Shown piece after piece: positions 1-7,824 of a stretch of DNA of 25,940 nucleotides. The notes beneath the pieces are model-generated. The model searched no databases. It was not told where the DNA came from and worked only from the letters and a program-made list of their open reading frames with translations. The translations under genes and the position numbers were made by a program. Position 1 is the stretch's first letter; the number at the start of each line of letters is the position of its first letter. Source of the DNA: an uncultured Ruaniaceae bacterium (GTDB lineage Bacteria; Actinomycetota; Actinomycetes; Actinomycetales; Beutenbergiaceae); assembly GCA_938004115.1 (NCBI GenBank), contig CALKWS010000384.1, forward strand, positions 1-25,940, in the 5' to 3' direction.

Positions 1-40
1 AGCGGCTCACCAACCGCGCCGCCCAGTGCGACGGGGCCGG

Positions 41-68
41 CTCAGTCCCGCGCGCTCAGTCCTGCGCG
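41..68 (-). repeat. 14-bp tandem duplication containing the peptidase stop codon
   Basis: On the plus strand CTCAGTCCCGCGCG (41-54) is followed directly by CTCAGTCCTGCGCG (55-68), 13 of 14 bases identical. The TCA at 56-58 is the stop codon (TGA on the minus strand) of the M23 peptidase, and the TCA at 42-44 is its copy 14 bases downstream. As 14 is not a multiple of three, the second stop is in another frame. The same arrangement occurs at three other gene ends in this window. Confidence 0.8.
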
Positions 69-955
69 CAGGCCATGGTCTCGGCGTTCAGCGGCAGCGC
101 ACCCTGCTGCGACAACCACGAGTTCGGATCGACCGTGGTCAGGTTCTCGTCGACGTGGATCTCCAGGTGCAGGTGCGGACCGGTGGAATTACCGTAGGAC
201 CCCACTGCGCCGATCACCTCTCCGGCGGCCACCCGTTGACCGACGTTCACGTACACCCCGTTGGGATACATATGCACGTACCAACTCCACACCGGGGCGC
301 CGTCGATCTCGTGCTCGATGATCACCAGCATGCCGCTGCGCCCGTCCCGGCCCTGCCCGGCGTGGGTGACCACCCCGTCGGCGATGGCGTGGATCGGGGT
401 GCCCGACGGTGCGGCGAAGTCCAGACCAGTGTGCTGGGAGTAGCGGCCGAACACCGGGTGGATCCGGTGGCCGTAATGGGAGGTGAGGCGATAACTGCCC
501 TGCGTGAGCGGCATCACCAGGTCCACGTCGGCGGAGGAGGACTCAGCCGCCAGCGGGCCGTTGGCCTCCACCGCGGACATGCCACAACTGGGTGCGCCCC
601 GCTCCGCCAGGTTCCGGCTGGCGGCGACCAGGGCGCGACTGGCCGCCCCCGGATCGGCGAGCAGGCCGTTGGCCTCCTCGGTCTGCACCTCCGGGCCGTC
701 GAGCAGCACGTCCAACGCGCTCGACTCGGCCAGGACCGGCGGGCGATCCTGCTCCTCATCGACCTGGGGGAACACCACACCGGTGGCGGGCACCACCCAC
801 GTCGCGGCGGCCAACGCGGCCACCACCGACACCCGGCCCAACCAGCGGCCCGCCGACGGCGGACGACGACGCGCACCAGCCGCTCGGGAGCGTTCAGCCT
901 CGCGTAGTTGGCGACGGGTCAGCGTGGTCTCGCCGGACGCGCGCTGATGGGGCAC
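56..955 (-). CDS. M23 family metallopeptidase, membrane-anchored or secreted
   Basis: This is a predicted zinc-dependent LytM-type peptidoglycan endopeptidase of 299 residues. A basic N-terminus is followed by one hydrophobic segment (about 41-60) that would act as signal anchor, then a low-complexity stretch and the M23 domain (about 150-275). The metal and catalytic residues are all visible: HTGLDF gives H175 and D179, SWYVHMY gives H228, and HLHLEIH gives H261 and H263, so it is probably active rather than a degenerate activator. I chose the GTG at 955 because GGAGG lies six bases upstream; the open frame continues to 1063, but those residues look non-coding. It is divergent from the two-component genes that follow. 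Its 3' end lies inside a 14-bp tandem duplication. The substrate and physiological role (wall remodelling, division or spore-like processes) cannot be read from the sequence. Confidence 0.9.
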   Translation of the reverse strand: MPHQRASGETTLTRRQLREAERSRAAGARRRPPSAGRWLGRVSVVAALAAATWVVPATGVVFPQVDEEQDRPPVLAESSALDVLLDGPEVQTEEANGLLADPGAASRALVAASRNLAERGAPSCGMSAVEANGPLAAESSSADVDLVMPLTQGSYRLTSHYGHRIHPVFGRYSQHTGLDFAAPSGTPIHAIADGVVTHAGQGRDGRSGMLVIIEHEIDGAPVWSWYVHMYPNGVYVNVGQRVAAGEVIGAVGSYGNSTGPHLHLEIHVDENLTTVDPNSWLSQQGALPLNAETMACAQD

Positions 956-1001
956 ACAACCTCCGCAGGGGTAGGACGGGGAAATCGAGAAGCAATAGAA
1001 A

Positions 1002-1025
1002 CGGTGCTCATTCGATCGAGCACCG
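1002..1025. promoter_or_regulatory. inverted repeat in the peptidase / two-component divergent region
   Basis: CGGTGCTC (1002-1009) and GAGCACCG (1018-1025) are perfect 8-base arms around an 8-base centre, ATTCGATC. The element lies between two divergently transcribed genes, about 47 bp from the peptidase start and 134 bp from the regulator start, so an operator is more likely than a terminator. A binding protein is not identifiable; the neighbouring OmpR-type regulator would be expected to bind direct repeats instead. Confidence 0.5.
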
Positions 1026-1123
1026 CGAGCCACTATAACGGCCAGGAAACACGGTAGGGGCACGTTCGCTCGTTGTCACTGAAAACGCCTGTGGGTGTGC
1101 ACCCATCGGCCGCTGCCGCCTCC

Positions 1124-1152
1124 GGGACACCGCCGGCGCGGACCAATAGGGT
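1124..1152 (+). promoter_or_regulatory. promoter of the response regulator gene, probably leaderless
   Basis: GGGACA (1124-1129, four of six matches to TTGACA) is 17 bp upstream of TAGGGT (1147-1152). The ATG at 1159 starts six bases after the -10 box, where transcription would be expected to begin, and no convincing Shine-Dalgarno sequence is present. A leaderless mRNA is inferred. Confidence 0.55.
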
Positions 1153-1158
1153 TTACGC

Positions 1159-1884
1159 ATGTCATCTTCCGCGACCGCGACCGTGGCACTCATCATCGAG
1201 GACGAGACGGAGATCGCCGCCCAGATCGCCCACCGCCTCCAGGCCGAGGGATGGCAGGTCCACGTCGCCCACGACGGGCACGCCGGGGTGGACAAGGCCC
1301 AGGAACTCCAGCCCGACATCATCGTGCTGGACGTGATGCTCCCGGGCATCGACGGTCTGGAGGTATGCAGGCGCATCCAGGCCGCCCAGCACGCCCGCGG
1401 CGGCCCGGTCGCGCCGATCCTCATGCTCACCGCCCGCGATGACGAGACCGACATGATCATCGGTCTGGGGGTCGGCGCCGACGACTACATGACCAAGCCG
1501 TTCTCGATGCGCGAACTGCTCGCCCGGCTGAAGGTGCTGCTGCGCCGGGTGGAGCGGGCCCGGGCCGCGACGGTGGCCACCACCGCCGAACCCCCGATCG
1601 AGCTGGGCGACGTGCGGATCGACCGCGGGTCGCGGCGGGTCAGCAGGGCCGGGGAACCGGCCCACCTGACGCCCACCGAGTTCGACCTGCTGGTGTGCCT
1701 GGCGCAGCGTCCGGGTACGGTGCTGTCCCGCGAGCGGTTGCTGGCCGAGGTGTGGGACTGGGCCGACGCCTCGGGCACCCGGACGGTGGACTCGCACGTG
1801 AAGGCACTGCGGCGCAAACTCGGCCCGGACCTCATCCGCACGGTGCACGGGGTGGGGTACGCCTTCGAGCCGAGCGCCGGCTGA
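1159..1884 (+). CDS. OmpR/PhoB-family response regulator transcription factor
   Basis: A 241-residue two-component response regulator. The receiver domain (about 8-125) has the acidic pocket (IIEDE, E14-D15), the phosphoacceptor D58 in VLDVMLPG, T91 in LMLTARDD and K113 in TKPFS. The C-terminal winged-helix domain (about 149-238) shows LTPTEFDLL, RTVDSHVKALRRKLG and the closing GVGYAFEP. The kinase gene starts four bases after its stop, so the two are co-transcribed and almost certainly cognate. The regulon is not deducible. Likely targets to consider are its own promoter, the divergent peptidase and the downstream kgd gene, but no repeat pair was found that would prove this. Confidence 0.95.
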   Translation: MSSSATATVALIIEDETEIAAQIAHRLQAEGWQVHVAHDGHAGVDKAQELQPDIIVLDVMLPGIDGLEVCRRIQAAQHARGGPVAPILMLTARDDETDMIIGLGVGADDYMTKPFSMRELLARLKVLLRRVERARAATVATTAEPPIELGDVRIDRGSRRVSRAGEPAHLTPTEFDLLVCLAQRPGTVLSRERLLAEVWDWADASGTRTVDSHVKALRRKLGPDLIRTVHGVGYAFEPSAG

Positions 1885-1888
1885 CCCG

Positions 1889-3043
1889 ATGACGTCCAGC
1901 CTGCGGCACGCGCGCTCGGCCGACCTGGGCTGGCGAGAGCGGTTCGCCACCGCCCTGGGGGAACTCCGCCCGCTCGATCCGGTCCGGTCGATCAAGATGA
2001 AACTGATCGTGATCATCGCCGCCACGGTGGCGATGTTCACGTTGGTCACCTGGGTGGGCATCCGGTTCGACTTCGGGGTGCTCCGCACGTTCCCGGTGGC
2101 GCTGGTGTGCTCCCTGCTGATCACCCAGTTCCTCGCCCGCGGGATGACCCGTCCGCTGCGAGAGATGACCGCGGCCGCCCGCGCCATGGCCCGCGGTGAC
2201 TACACCACCCGCGTGCACACCCACAGCCAGGACGAGGTGGGCCAGCTGGCGGAGGCGTTCAACACCATGGCCCAGGAACTGCACACCCTGGACACCCAAC
2301 GCCGGGAGATGGTCGCCAACGTCTCCCACGAGCTGCGCACACCGGTCGCCGCACTGCGAGCGCAACTGGAGAACATGGCCGACGGCGTCGTCCGCGCCGA
2401 CGGCGCGAACCTGGCGGCCACCCTGACCCAGTTGGAGCGGCTGTCCCGCCTGATCTCCTACCTGTTGGACCTGTCCCGGCTGGAGGCCGGCGCCGCCGAC
2501 CTGGACCTGACCGACGTCGTCGTGCAGGACCTGCTTCAGGACGCGGCCGATCAGGCCCGCCACGCCGCGGACCACCACGACCGGGCGCTGCGGTGGACGG
2601 TAGTGACCACCCCGCCGGACCTGCGGCTGCGAGCAGACGCCGAACGGTTGCGGCAGGTGCTGTCCAACCTGTTGGGCAACGCCTCGCGCCACTCCCCCGC
2701 CGGGGGCACCATCCGGCTGCTGGCCCGGTACGACACCGCGGCGGCCGAGGTCGTCATCGACGTGGTGGACGAGGGCGCCGGGATCCCGGAGGAGGACCGG
2801 GCCAAGGTGTTCGAACGGTTCGAGCGGGGCAACACCCCGGCGCAGCACGGCGGGCCCTCCACCGGGGGCACCGGGCTGGGACTGGCGATCGCCCGCTGGG
2901 CCGTGGGACTGCATGCCGGATCGATCGAGATCGCCGACTCCGCGGCCGGCCGCGGCACCACCGTGCGGGTCCGGCTACCGGTGAGCGGGCCCGCGCCGTC
3001 ACCCGCCGCCCGCCGCGCGGCGGCCGACCCGCCGACCGGCTGA
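1889..3043 (+). CDS. HAMP-domain sensor histidine kinase with no periplasmic sensor domain
   Basis: A 384-residue membrane histidine kinase, partner of the preceding regulator. Two transmembrane helices (about 38-57 and 66-84) are separated by only about ten residues, so there is no room for an extracytoplasmic ligand domain. A HAMP linker follows (about 86-137), then the HisKA dimerisation helix with H147 in SHELRTP, and the HATPase domain: N-box around NLLGNASRHSP, G1 DEGAGIP (294-300), and G2 GGTGLGLAIA (326-335). All catalytic motifs are intact. The kinase may sense the membrane state or a partner protein, as intramembrane-sensing kinases do; this is inference. The tail after 365 is Pro/Ala-rich and probably disordered. 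Confidence 0.95.
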   Translation: MTSSLRHARSADLGWRERFATALGELRPLDPVRSIKMKLIVIIAATVAMFTLVTWVGIRFDFGVLRTFPVALVCSLLITQFLARGMTRPLREMTAAARAMARGDYTTRVHTHSQDEVGQLAEAFNTMAQELHTLDTQRREMVANVSHELRTPVAALRAQLENMADGVVRADGANLAATLTQLERLSRLISYLLDLSRLEAGAADLDLTDVVVQDLLQDAADQARHAADHHDRALRWTVVTTPPDLRLRADAERLRQVLSNLLGNASRHSPAGGTIRLLARYDTAAAEVVIDVVDEGAGIPEEDRAKVFERFERGNTPAQHGGPSTGGTGLGLAIARWAVGLHAGSIEIADSAAGRGTTVRVRLPVSGPAPSPAARRAAADPPTG

Positions 3044-3236
3044 CCGTGCCGGTGGACCGGGCTCCCCGGGCCGGGCGCGGCGCCTCGGTCCGGCACACCC
3101 GCAGTCGACCCCCGCAAACGCCGCCGCTGACCCGATGTTGACCGGCTCTTGACGGCCGCCGCCGATCCTCGGGACCGGAGCCCGTTTTCCATGTGATCCT
3201 GGGCGCTTCCGGACGGTTGAAGCGACGTTCGTCACC

Positions 3237-3242
3237 TAGGCT
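3237..3242 (+). promoter_or_regulatory. -10 box (TAGGCT) of the kgd promoter
   Basis: TAGGCT is a common actinobacterial -10 hexamer. It lies in the 249-bp gap between the histidine kinase and kgd, with TTGAAG (3217-3222) upstream at a short 14-bp spacing. Transcription would start near 3248-3250, which coincides with an in-frame GTG at 3248. Either that GTG is a leaderless start, or the leader runs to the GTG at 3293. Confidence 0.5.
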
Positions 3243-3292
3243 GGGAGGTGCATCCAGACTCACCCATCGTTGTGGAAGAGGGCGATCCCCGC

Positions 3293-6200
3293 GTGTCCGA
3301 CCAGGCCCCATCTAGTTCAGCGCTGAGCGCAGACTCCTTCGGCGGTAACGAATGGCTCATCGAGGAGCAGTTCGCCAAATACCAGAAGGATGAATCACTC
3401 GTCGACCCGGCCTGGCGAGAGTTCTTCGCCAACTACCGCCCCGGGGACCAGAGCACCGACAACGGCGCCGACGAAGGTGCCGCGCCCGCCGCCGGGAACG
3501 CCCGGTCCACCGCCGCGGCCGGCCAGAAGGCGGACGACGACGCGAAACAGCGGGCCTCCAGCCGCCCCGCTCCCCGGGCGGAGACCGCTGTGGCGGACCC
3601 CGAGCCCGCTCCGGACCCGGCACCGGAGGACACCGACTCCCACTCCCCGGACTCGGTGGACGCCCGCGCGTCGGCCACCCGCACCACCGAGCAGGTGCGT
3701 GCGGACCTGCCACCGCAGGCACCGGAGGTCACCGCGGAGGCACCGACCGCGCCCTACACCAAGGCCCCCTCACCCGGCGGGCCGCGCAGCACCGGCGGCG
3801 ATGACGAGGTCTCCCGGCTGCGGGGAGCGGCCGCCCGCGTGGTCAGCAACATGGAGTCCAGCCTGGAGGTGCCCACCGCAACCAGCGCCCGGGACGTACC
3901 AGCCAAGCTGCTGGTGGACAACCGCATCGTGCTGAACAACCACCTCGCCCGGGGCCGCGGTGGCAAGGTCTCCTTCACCCACCTGATCGGGTTCGCCATC
4001 GTCGAGGCGCTGGCGGACATGCCGGAGATGAACGCCGGCTACCGCGAGGTGGACGGCAAGGCCGGGATCGTGCACCCCGCCCACGTCAACTTCGGACTGG
4101 CGATCGACCTGGCCCGGCCCGACGGCACCCGGCAGTTGCTGGTGCCCTCGATCAAGCAGGCCGAACAGATGAACTTCGCCGAGTTCTGGCAGGCCTACGA
4201 GGAACTGGTGCGCAAGGCCCGCGACGGCAAGTTGAGCGTGGAGGACTTCACCGGCACCACGATCACCCTCACCAACCCGGGCACCATCGGCACCCGGCAC
4301 TCCGTGCCCCGGTTGATGCAGGGGCAGGGCACCATCATCGGCGTCGGGGCGATGGACTACCCGGCCGAGTTCCAGGGCGCCTCCCCCGATACGCTGGCCC
4401 GGCTGGGCGTCTCCAAGACGATGACGCTCACCTCCACCTACGACCACCGCATCATCCAGGGCGCCCAGTCCGGTGAGTTCCTGCGGATCGTGCACCAGAA
4501 GCTCCTCGGCCAGGACGGGTTCTACGACCGCATCTTCGCCTCGCTGCGGGTGCCCTACGAGCCGGTGCGGTGGACCACGGACACCTCCGGGTCCGAGGAG
4601 GACGAACTGACCAAGCCGGCCCGGGTGGCCGCGCTGATCCACGCCTTCCGCTCCCGCGGGCACCTGATCGCGGACACCGACCCGCTGGGCTACCGCCAGC
4701 GCAAGCACCCGGACCTGGACGTGCAGAACCACGGGCTCACCCTGTGGGACCTGGACCGGTCCTTCCCCACCGGCGGGCTGGGCGGTAAGCCGCGGATGCC
4801 GTTGCGGGACATCCTCGGGCTGCTGCGCAACTCCTACTGCCGCACCATCGGCGTGGAGTACATGCACCTGCACGACGGCGCCCAGCGCCGCTGGATGCAG
4901 GACCGGCTGGAATCCGGCTGGACCAAGCCGGTGGGCGCCGAACAGCGGCAGATCCTGCGCACCCTGAACGCCGCCGAGGCCTTCGAGACCTTCCTGCAGA
5001 CCAAGTACGTGGGGCAGAAGCGGTTCAGCCTCGAAGGCGGCGAGTCGCTCATCCCGTTGCTGGACCGGGTGCTGCAGCGCGCCGCCCAGGAGGGCCTGGA
5101 CGAGGTCGCCATCGGGATGGCGCACCGCGGCCGGCTGAACGTGCTGGCCAACATCGCCGGGAAGTCCTACGGGCAGATCTTCGCCGAGTTCGAGGGCAAC
5201 GAGGACCCGCGCACGGTGCAGGGTAGCGGCGACGTGAAGTACCACCTGGGTACCGAGGGCACTTACACCTCCCCGGACGGGGAAAGCACCAAGGTGTACC
5301 TGGCGGCCAACCCCTCGCACCTGGAGGCCGTCAACGGAGTACTCGAGGGCGTGGTGCGGGCCAAGCAGGACCGCATCGACCTGGGCTCCTCCGGTTTCTC
5401 CGTGCTGCCGGTGCTGATCCACGGCGACGCCGCGTTCGCCGGCCAGGGCGTGGTGACCGAGACCCTGCAGCTGTCCCAGCTTCGCGGTTACCGCACCGGC
5501 GGCACCGTGCACGTCATCGTGAACAACCAGGTCGGCTTCACCACCGGTGCGTCCTCCTCACGTTCCACGCTCTACGCCACCGACGTGGCCAAGGGCCTGC
5601 AGATCCCGATCTTCCACGTCAACGGCGATGACCCCGAGGCCGTGGCGCACGTGGCGGCCCTGGCGTTCGACTACCGCCAGGAGTTCAACAAGGACGTCAT
5701 CATCGACATGATCTGCTACCGCCGTCGCGGGCACAACGAGGGCGATGACCCCTCGATGACCCAGCCGGTGATGTACGACCTGATCGAGAACAAGAAGTCG
5801 GTCCGCACCCTGTTCAGCGAGGCCCTCGTGGGCCGGGGTGACCTGACGCAGGAAGAGGCCGACGAGTTCCTCGCCGAGTACCGCAAGGAACTGGAGCGGG
5901 TCTTCACCGAGTCGCGCCGCAGCGAGCGTTCCGATGATCCGGAATCGGTCGCGGGCCTGGAGCGCCCCGAGTCCCAGCACGAGGACGCCGGGGTCATGGT
6001 CGGCTGGGAGACCGCCGCGCCGGCGAACATGCTCGCCCGCGTCGGGGAGGCCCACACCCGGCCGCCGGAGGGCTTCACCGTGCACCCCAAGCTCGAGAAA
6101 CTGCTCGAGCGCCGCGCGAAGATGGCCGTCGAGGGCAACGTGGACTGGGCCTTCGGCGAGTTGATGGCGTTCGGCACCCTGCTGCTGGAGGGCACCCCGG

Positions 6201-7168
6201 TGCGCCTGGCCGGGCAGGACTCCCGGCGCGGGACGTTCGTGCAGCGCCACGCGGTGCTGCACGACTACCACACCGGCGCCGAGTGGACGCCGCTGATGTA
6301 CCTCGCCGCCGACCAGGCCAAGTTCTGGGTGTACGACTCCTCCCTGAGCGAGTACGCGGCGCTGGCGTTCGAGTACGGCTACTCGGTGGAGCGCCCGGAC
6401 GCGCTGGTGCTGTGGGAGGCCCAGTTCGGGGACTTCGTCAACGGTGCCCAGACGGTCACCGACGAGTTCATCTCCTCCGCGGAGCAGAAGTGGGGGCAGA
6501 ACTCCTCGGTGGTCCTCCTGTTGCCGCACGGCTACGAGGGTCAGGGTCCGGACCACTCCTCGGCCCGGATCGAGCGGTTCCTGCAGCTCAGCGCTGAGGA
6601 CAACATGATCGTCGCCCAGCCCTCGACGCCCGCGAACCACTTCCATCTGCTGCGCCGGCAGGCCTACCAGCGGCCCCGCAAGCCGCTGGTGGTGTTCACG
6701 CCGAAGCAGTTGCTGCGGCTGCGGGCCGCCACCTCCGAGCTGGAGGACTTCACCTCCGGGACGTTCCGGCCGGTTCTCGGTGATGAGCACATCGACCCGG
6801 CGAACGTGGACCGGGTGATCCTGTGCACCGGCCGGGTCTACTACGACCTGCTGGCCCGCCGGGTGAAGAACGGTGATGACCGCACCGCCCTGGTCCGGCT
6901 CGAGCAGCTCTACCCGTTGCCCGCTGAGGAGATCGCGGCCGAGCTCGACCGCTACGGTGATGCCGAACTGGTGTGGGTGCAGGACGAGCCGCGCAACCAA
7001 GGGGCGTGGAACTACCTGTACGTGAACCTGCCGGAAGCGGTTCCGGCGGTGTCCCAGCGCGGGATCCGGGGTGTCACCCGGCCGGAATCGGCGGCTCCCT
7101 CCACCGGTTCGGGCAAGGTGCACGCCTACGAGCAGGAGACGCTCCTCGAAGAGGCCTTCGCCCGGTGA
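3293..7168 (+). CDS. kgd: multifunctional 2-oxoglutarate decarboxylase / dehydrogenase (E2-E1 fusion)
   Basis: A 1291-residue actinobacterial fusion enzyme of the TCA cycle. An N-terminal helical segment (NEWLIEEQF, about 19-45) is followed by a Pro/Ala/Glu-rich linker (about 50-170), an E2-type acyltransferase domain (about 175-415) with the DHRIIQG active site around H385 and no lipoyl domain, then a complete ThDP-dependent E1 domain. E1 landmarks are AHRGRLNVL, GDVKYHLG (646-653), VIVNNQVGF, NGDDPEA (the ThDP/Mg motif, G778-D780), RRGHNEGDDPS and LPHGYEGQGPDHSSAR. In this family E1 decarboxylates 2-oxoglutarate, and the E2 domain works inside a hybrid pyruvate/2-oxoglutarate dehydrogenase complex, usually inhibited by the FHA protein GarA/OdhI. 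I chose GTG 3293 because homologues begin near this point and GGAAGAGGG lies ten bases upstream; an in-frame GTG at 3248 could be a leaderless start adding 15 residues. Confidence 0.97.
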   Translation: MSDQAPSSSALSADSFGGNEWLIEEQFAKYQKDESLVDPAWREFFANYRPGDQSTDNGADEGAAPAAGNARSTAAAGQKADDDAKQRASSRPAPRAETAVADPEPAPDPAPEDTDSHSPDSVDARASATRTTEQVRADLPPQAPEVTAEAPTAPYTKAPSPGGPRSTGGDDEVSRLRGAAARVVSNMESSLEVPTATSARDVPAKLLVDNRIVLNNHLARGRGGKVSFTHLIGFAIVEALADMPEMNAGYREVDGKAGIVHPAHVNFGLAIDLARPDGTRQLLVPSIKQAEQMNFAEFWQAYEELVRKARDGKLSVEDFTGTTITLTNPGTIGTRHSVPRLMQGQGTIIGVGAMDYPAEFQGASPDTLARLGVSKTMTLTSTYDHRIIQGAQSGEFLRIVHQKLLGQDGFYDRIFASLRVPYEPVRWTTDTSGSEEDELTKPARVAALIHAFRSRGHLIADTDPLGYRQRKHPDLDVQNHGLTLWDLDRSFPTGGLGGKPRMPLRDILGLLRNSYCRTIGVEYMHLHDGAQRRWMQDRLESGWTKPVGAEQRQILRTLNAAEAFETFLQTKYVGQKRFSLEGGESLIPLLDRVLQRAAQEGLDEVAIGMAHRGRLNVLANIAGKSYGQIFAEFEGNEDPRTVQGSGDVKYHLGTEGTYTSPDGESTKVYLAANPSHLEAVNGVLEGVVRAKQDRIDLGSSGFSVLPVLIHGDAAFAGQGVVTETLQLSQLRGYRTGGTVHVIVNNQVGFTTGASSSRSTLYATDVAKGLQIPIFHVNGDDPEAVAHVAALAFDYRQEFNKDVIIDMICYRRRGHNEGDDPSMTQPVMYDLIENKKSVRTLFSEALVGRGDLTQEEADEFLAEYRKELERVFTESRRSERSDDPESVAGLERPESQHEDAGVMVGWETAAPANMLARVGEAHTRPPEGFTVHPKLEKLLERRAKMAVEGNVDWAFGELMAFGTLLLEGTPVRLAGQDSRRGTFVQRHAVLHDYHTGAEWTPLMYLAADQAKFWVYDSSLSEYAALAFEYGYSVERPDALVLWEAQFGDFVNGAQTVTDEFISSAEQKWGQNSSVVLLLPHGYEGQGPDHSSARIERFLQLSAEDNMIVAQPSTPANHFHLLRRQAYQRPRKPLVVFTPKQLLRLRAATSELEDFTSGTFRPVLGDEHIDPANVDRVILCTGRVYYDLLARRVKNGDDRTALVRLEQLYPLPAEEIAAELDRYGDAELVWVQDEPRNQGAWNYLYVNLPEAVPAVSQRGIRGVTRPESAAPSTGSGKVHAYEQETLLEEAFAR

Positions 7169-7749
7169 GCATCCGGATCTGCGTGGTCGGGGACGAACTC
7201 GTCGCAGGTGTGGGGGACGCTCGCGGTATGGGGTGGGTGGGCCGCGTGGCCGCCCGCACCCGTGCGGAGGAGCCGCCGTCGTTCTTCACCCTGGCCGTTC
7301 CGCAGGAGACCACCACGAGTCTGGCCGGCCGGTGGGAGAGCGAGTGCAACCGCCGGTTCGGCAAGGACGGCGGCCACCTGGTGATCGCACCGGGGGCCGC
7401 CGACCTGGAGGCCGGGATCTCCCTGGCCCGGAGCCGGTTGAACCTGGCGAACATCCTCGACGACGCCGCCTCCCGGGCGCTGCCCACGTTCGTGGTGGGC
7501 CCGCCGCCGCGGCCGGGTGTGGAGGAACCGGCGCTGGCCGCGCTGTCGGAGGCGTTCGCCGATGTCTGCGGGCGCCGGCGGGTGCCGTACGTGGAGACCT
7601 TCGCCCCGTTGCACACCCACGAGCAGTGGCAGGCGGACGTGGCGGCCGGGGACGGCAGCCACCCGGGGCAGGCCGGTTACGGGTTGCTCGCCTGGCTGGT
7701 GCTGCACAACGGGTGGCACTCCTGGCTGGGGTTGCCCGAGCAGACCTGA
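7165..7749 (+). CDS. SGNH/GDSL-hydrolase-like protein lacking the nucleophilic serine
   Basis: A 194-residue protein with an SGNH-hydrolase outline. Block I reads VVGDELVAGVG, so the family's G-D-S-[LI] is G-D-E-L and the nucleophile position holds Glu11. The block III region reads GAAD where GxND is usual, so the oxyanion asparagine is also missing. Block V, DGSHPGQAGY, keeps the Asp-x-x-His pair. It may therefore be a non-hydrolytic relative or use different chemistry; the annotation as esterase or lipase should not be taken literally. The GTG start overlaps the kgd stop (GTGA) with GAAGAGG upstream, so translation is coupled to kgd and a related role is possible. No signal peptide is visible, so it is probably cytoplasmic. 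It converges on the MDR oxidoreductase gene. Confidence 0.8.
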   Translation: MSIRICVVGDELVAGVGDARGMGWVGRVAARTRAEEPPSFFTLAVPQETTTSLAGRWESECNRRFGKDGGHLVIAPGAADLEAGISLARSRLNLANILDDAASRALPTFVVGPPPRPGVEEPALAALSEAFADVCGRRRVPYVETFAPLHTHEQWQADVAAGDGSHPGQAGYGLLAWLVLHNGWHSWLGLPEQT

Positions 7750-7771
7750 GCGGGCCGAGGCGGGCGGGGTC

Positions 7772-7824
7772 TCACGCCATGGCGGGCAGGGTGTCACGCC
7801 CTGGCGGGCAGGATGTCACGCCAT
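7772..7824 (-). repeat. 22-bp tandem repeat containing the oxidoreductase stop codon
   Basis: Two full 22-bp units (7772-7793 and 7794-7815, 20 of 22 identical) and the first nine bases of a third (7816-7824) lie end to end. Each begins TCACGCC; on the minus strand this is GGCGTGA, and the last copy is the real stop of the MDR gene at 7816-7818. The duplicated TGAs are 22 and 44 bases downstream, so together the three stops cover all three frames. A more diverged GC-rich unit may precede at 7750-7771. The region is the convergent junction with the SGNH-like gene; CAGGG and CCCTG inside it could pair weakly, but no good terminator hairpin is present. Confidence 0.85.

Noticed and set aside
3056..3078. 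Terminator hairpin after the histidine kinase
   Set aside because: CCGGG and CCCGG can pair, but the stem is only five bases and similar pairs are common by chance at this GC content.
2999..3235. Small minus-strand open frame in the kinase-kgd gap
   Set aside because: Low-complexity Arg/Gly/Ala translation, no ribosome binding site, and it overlaps the kinase 3' end.
7084..7109. GGAAT-N18-GTT, a sigma-R-like promoter inside the end of kgd and before the SGNH-like gene
   Set aside because: About one such match is expected by chance in 26 kb on two strands with two spacer lengths; unlike the sigR promoter it has no supporting context, since the gene is already coupled to kgd.
3770..7123. Two long minus-strand open frames opposite kgd
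   Set aside because: They lie wholly within the kgd coding region, have antisense-type composition and no recognisable motif.
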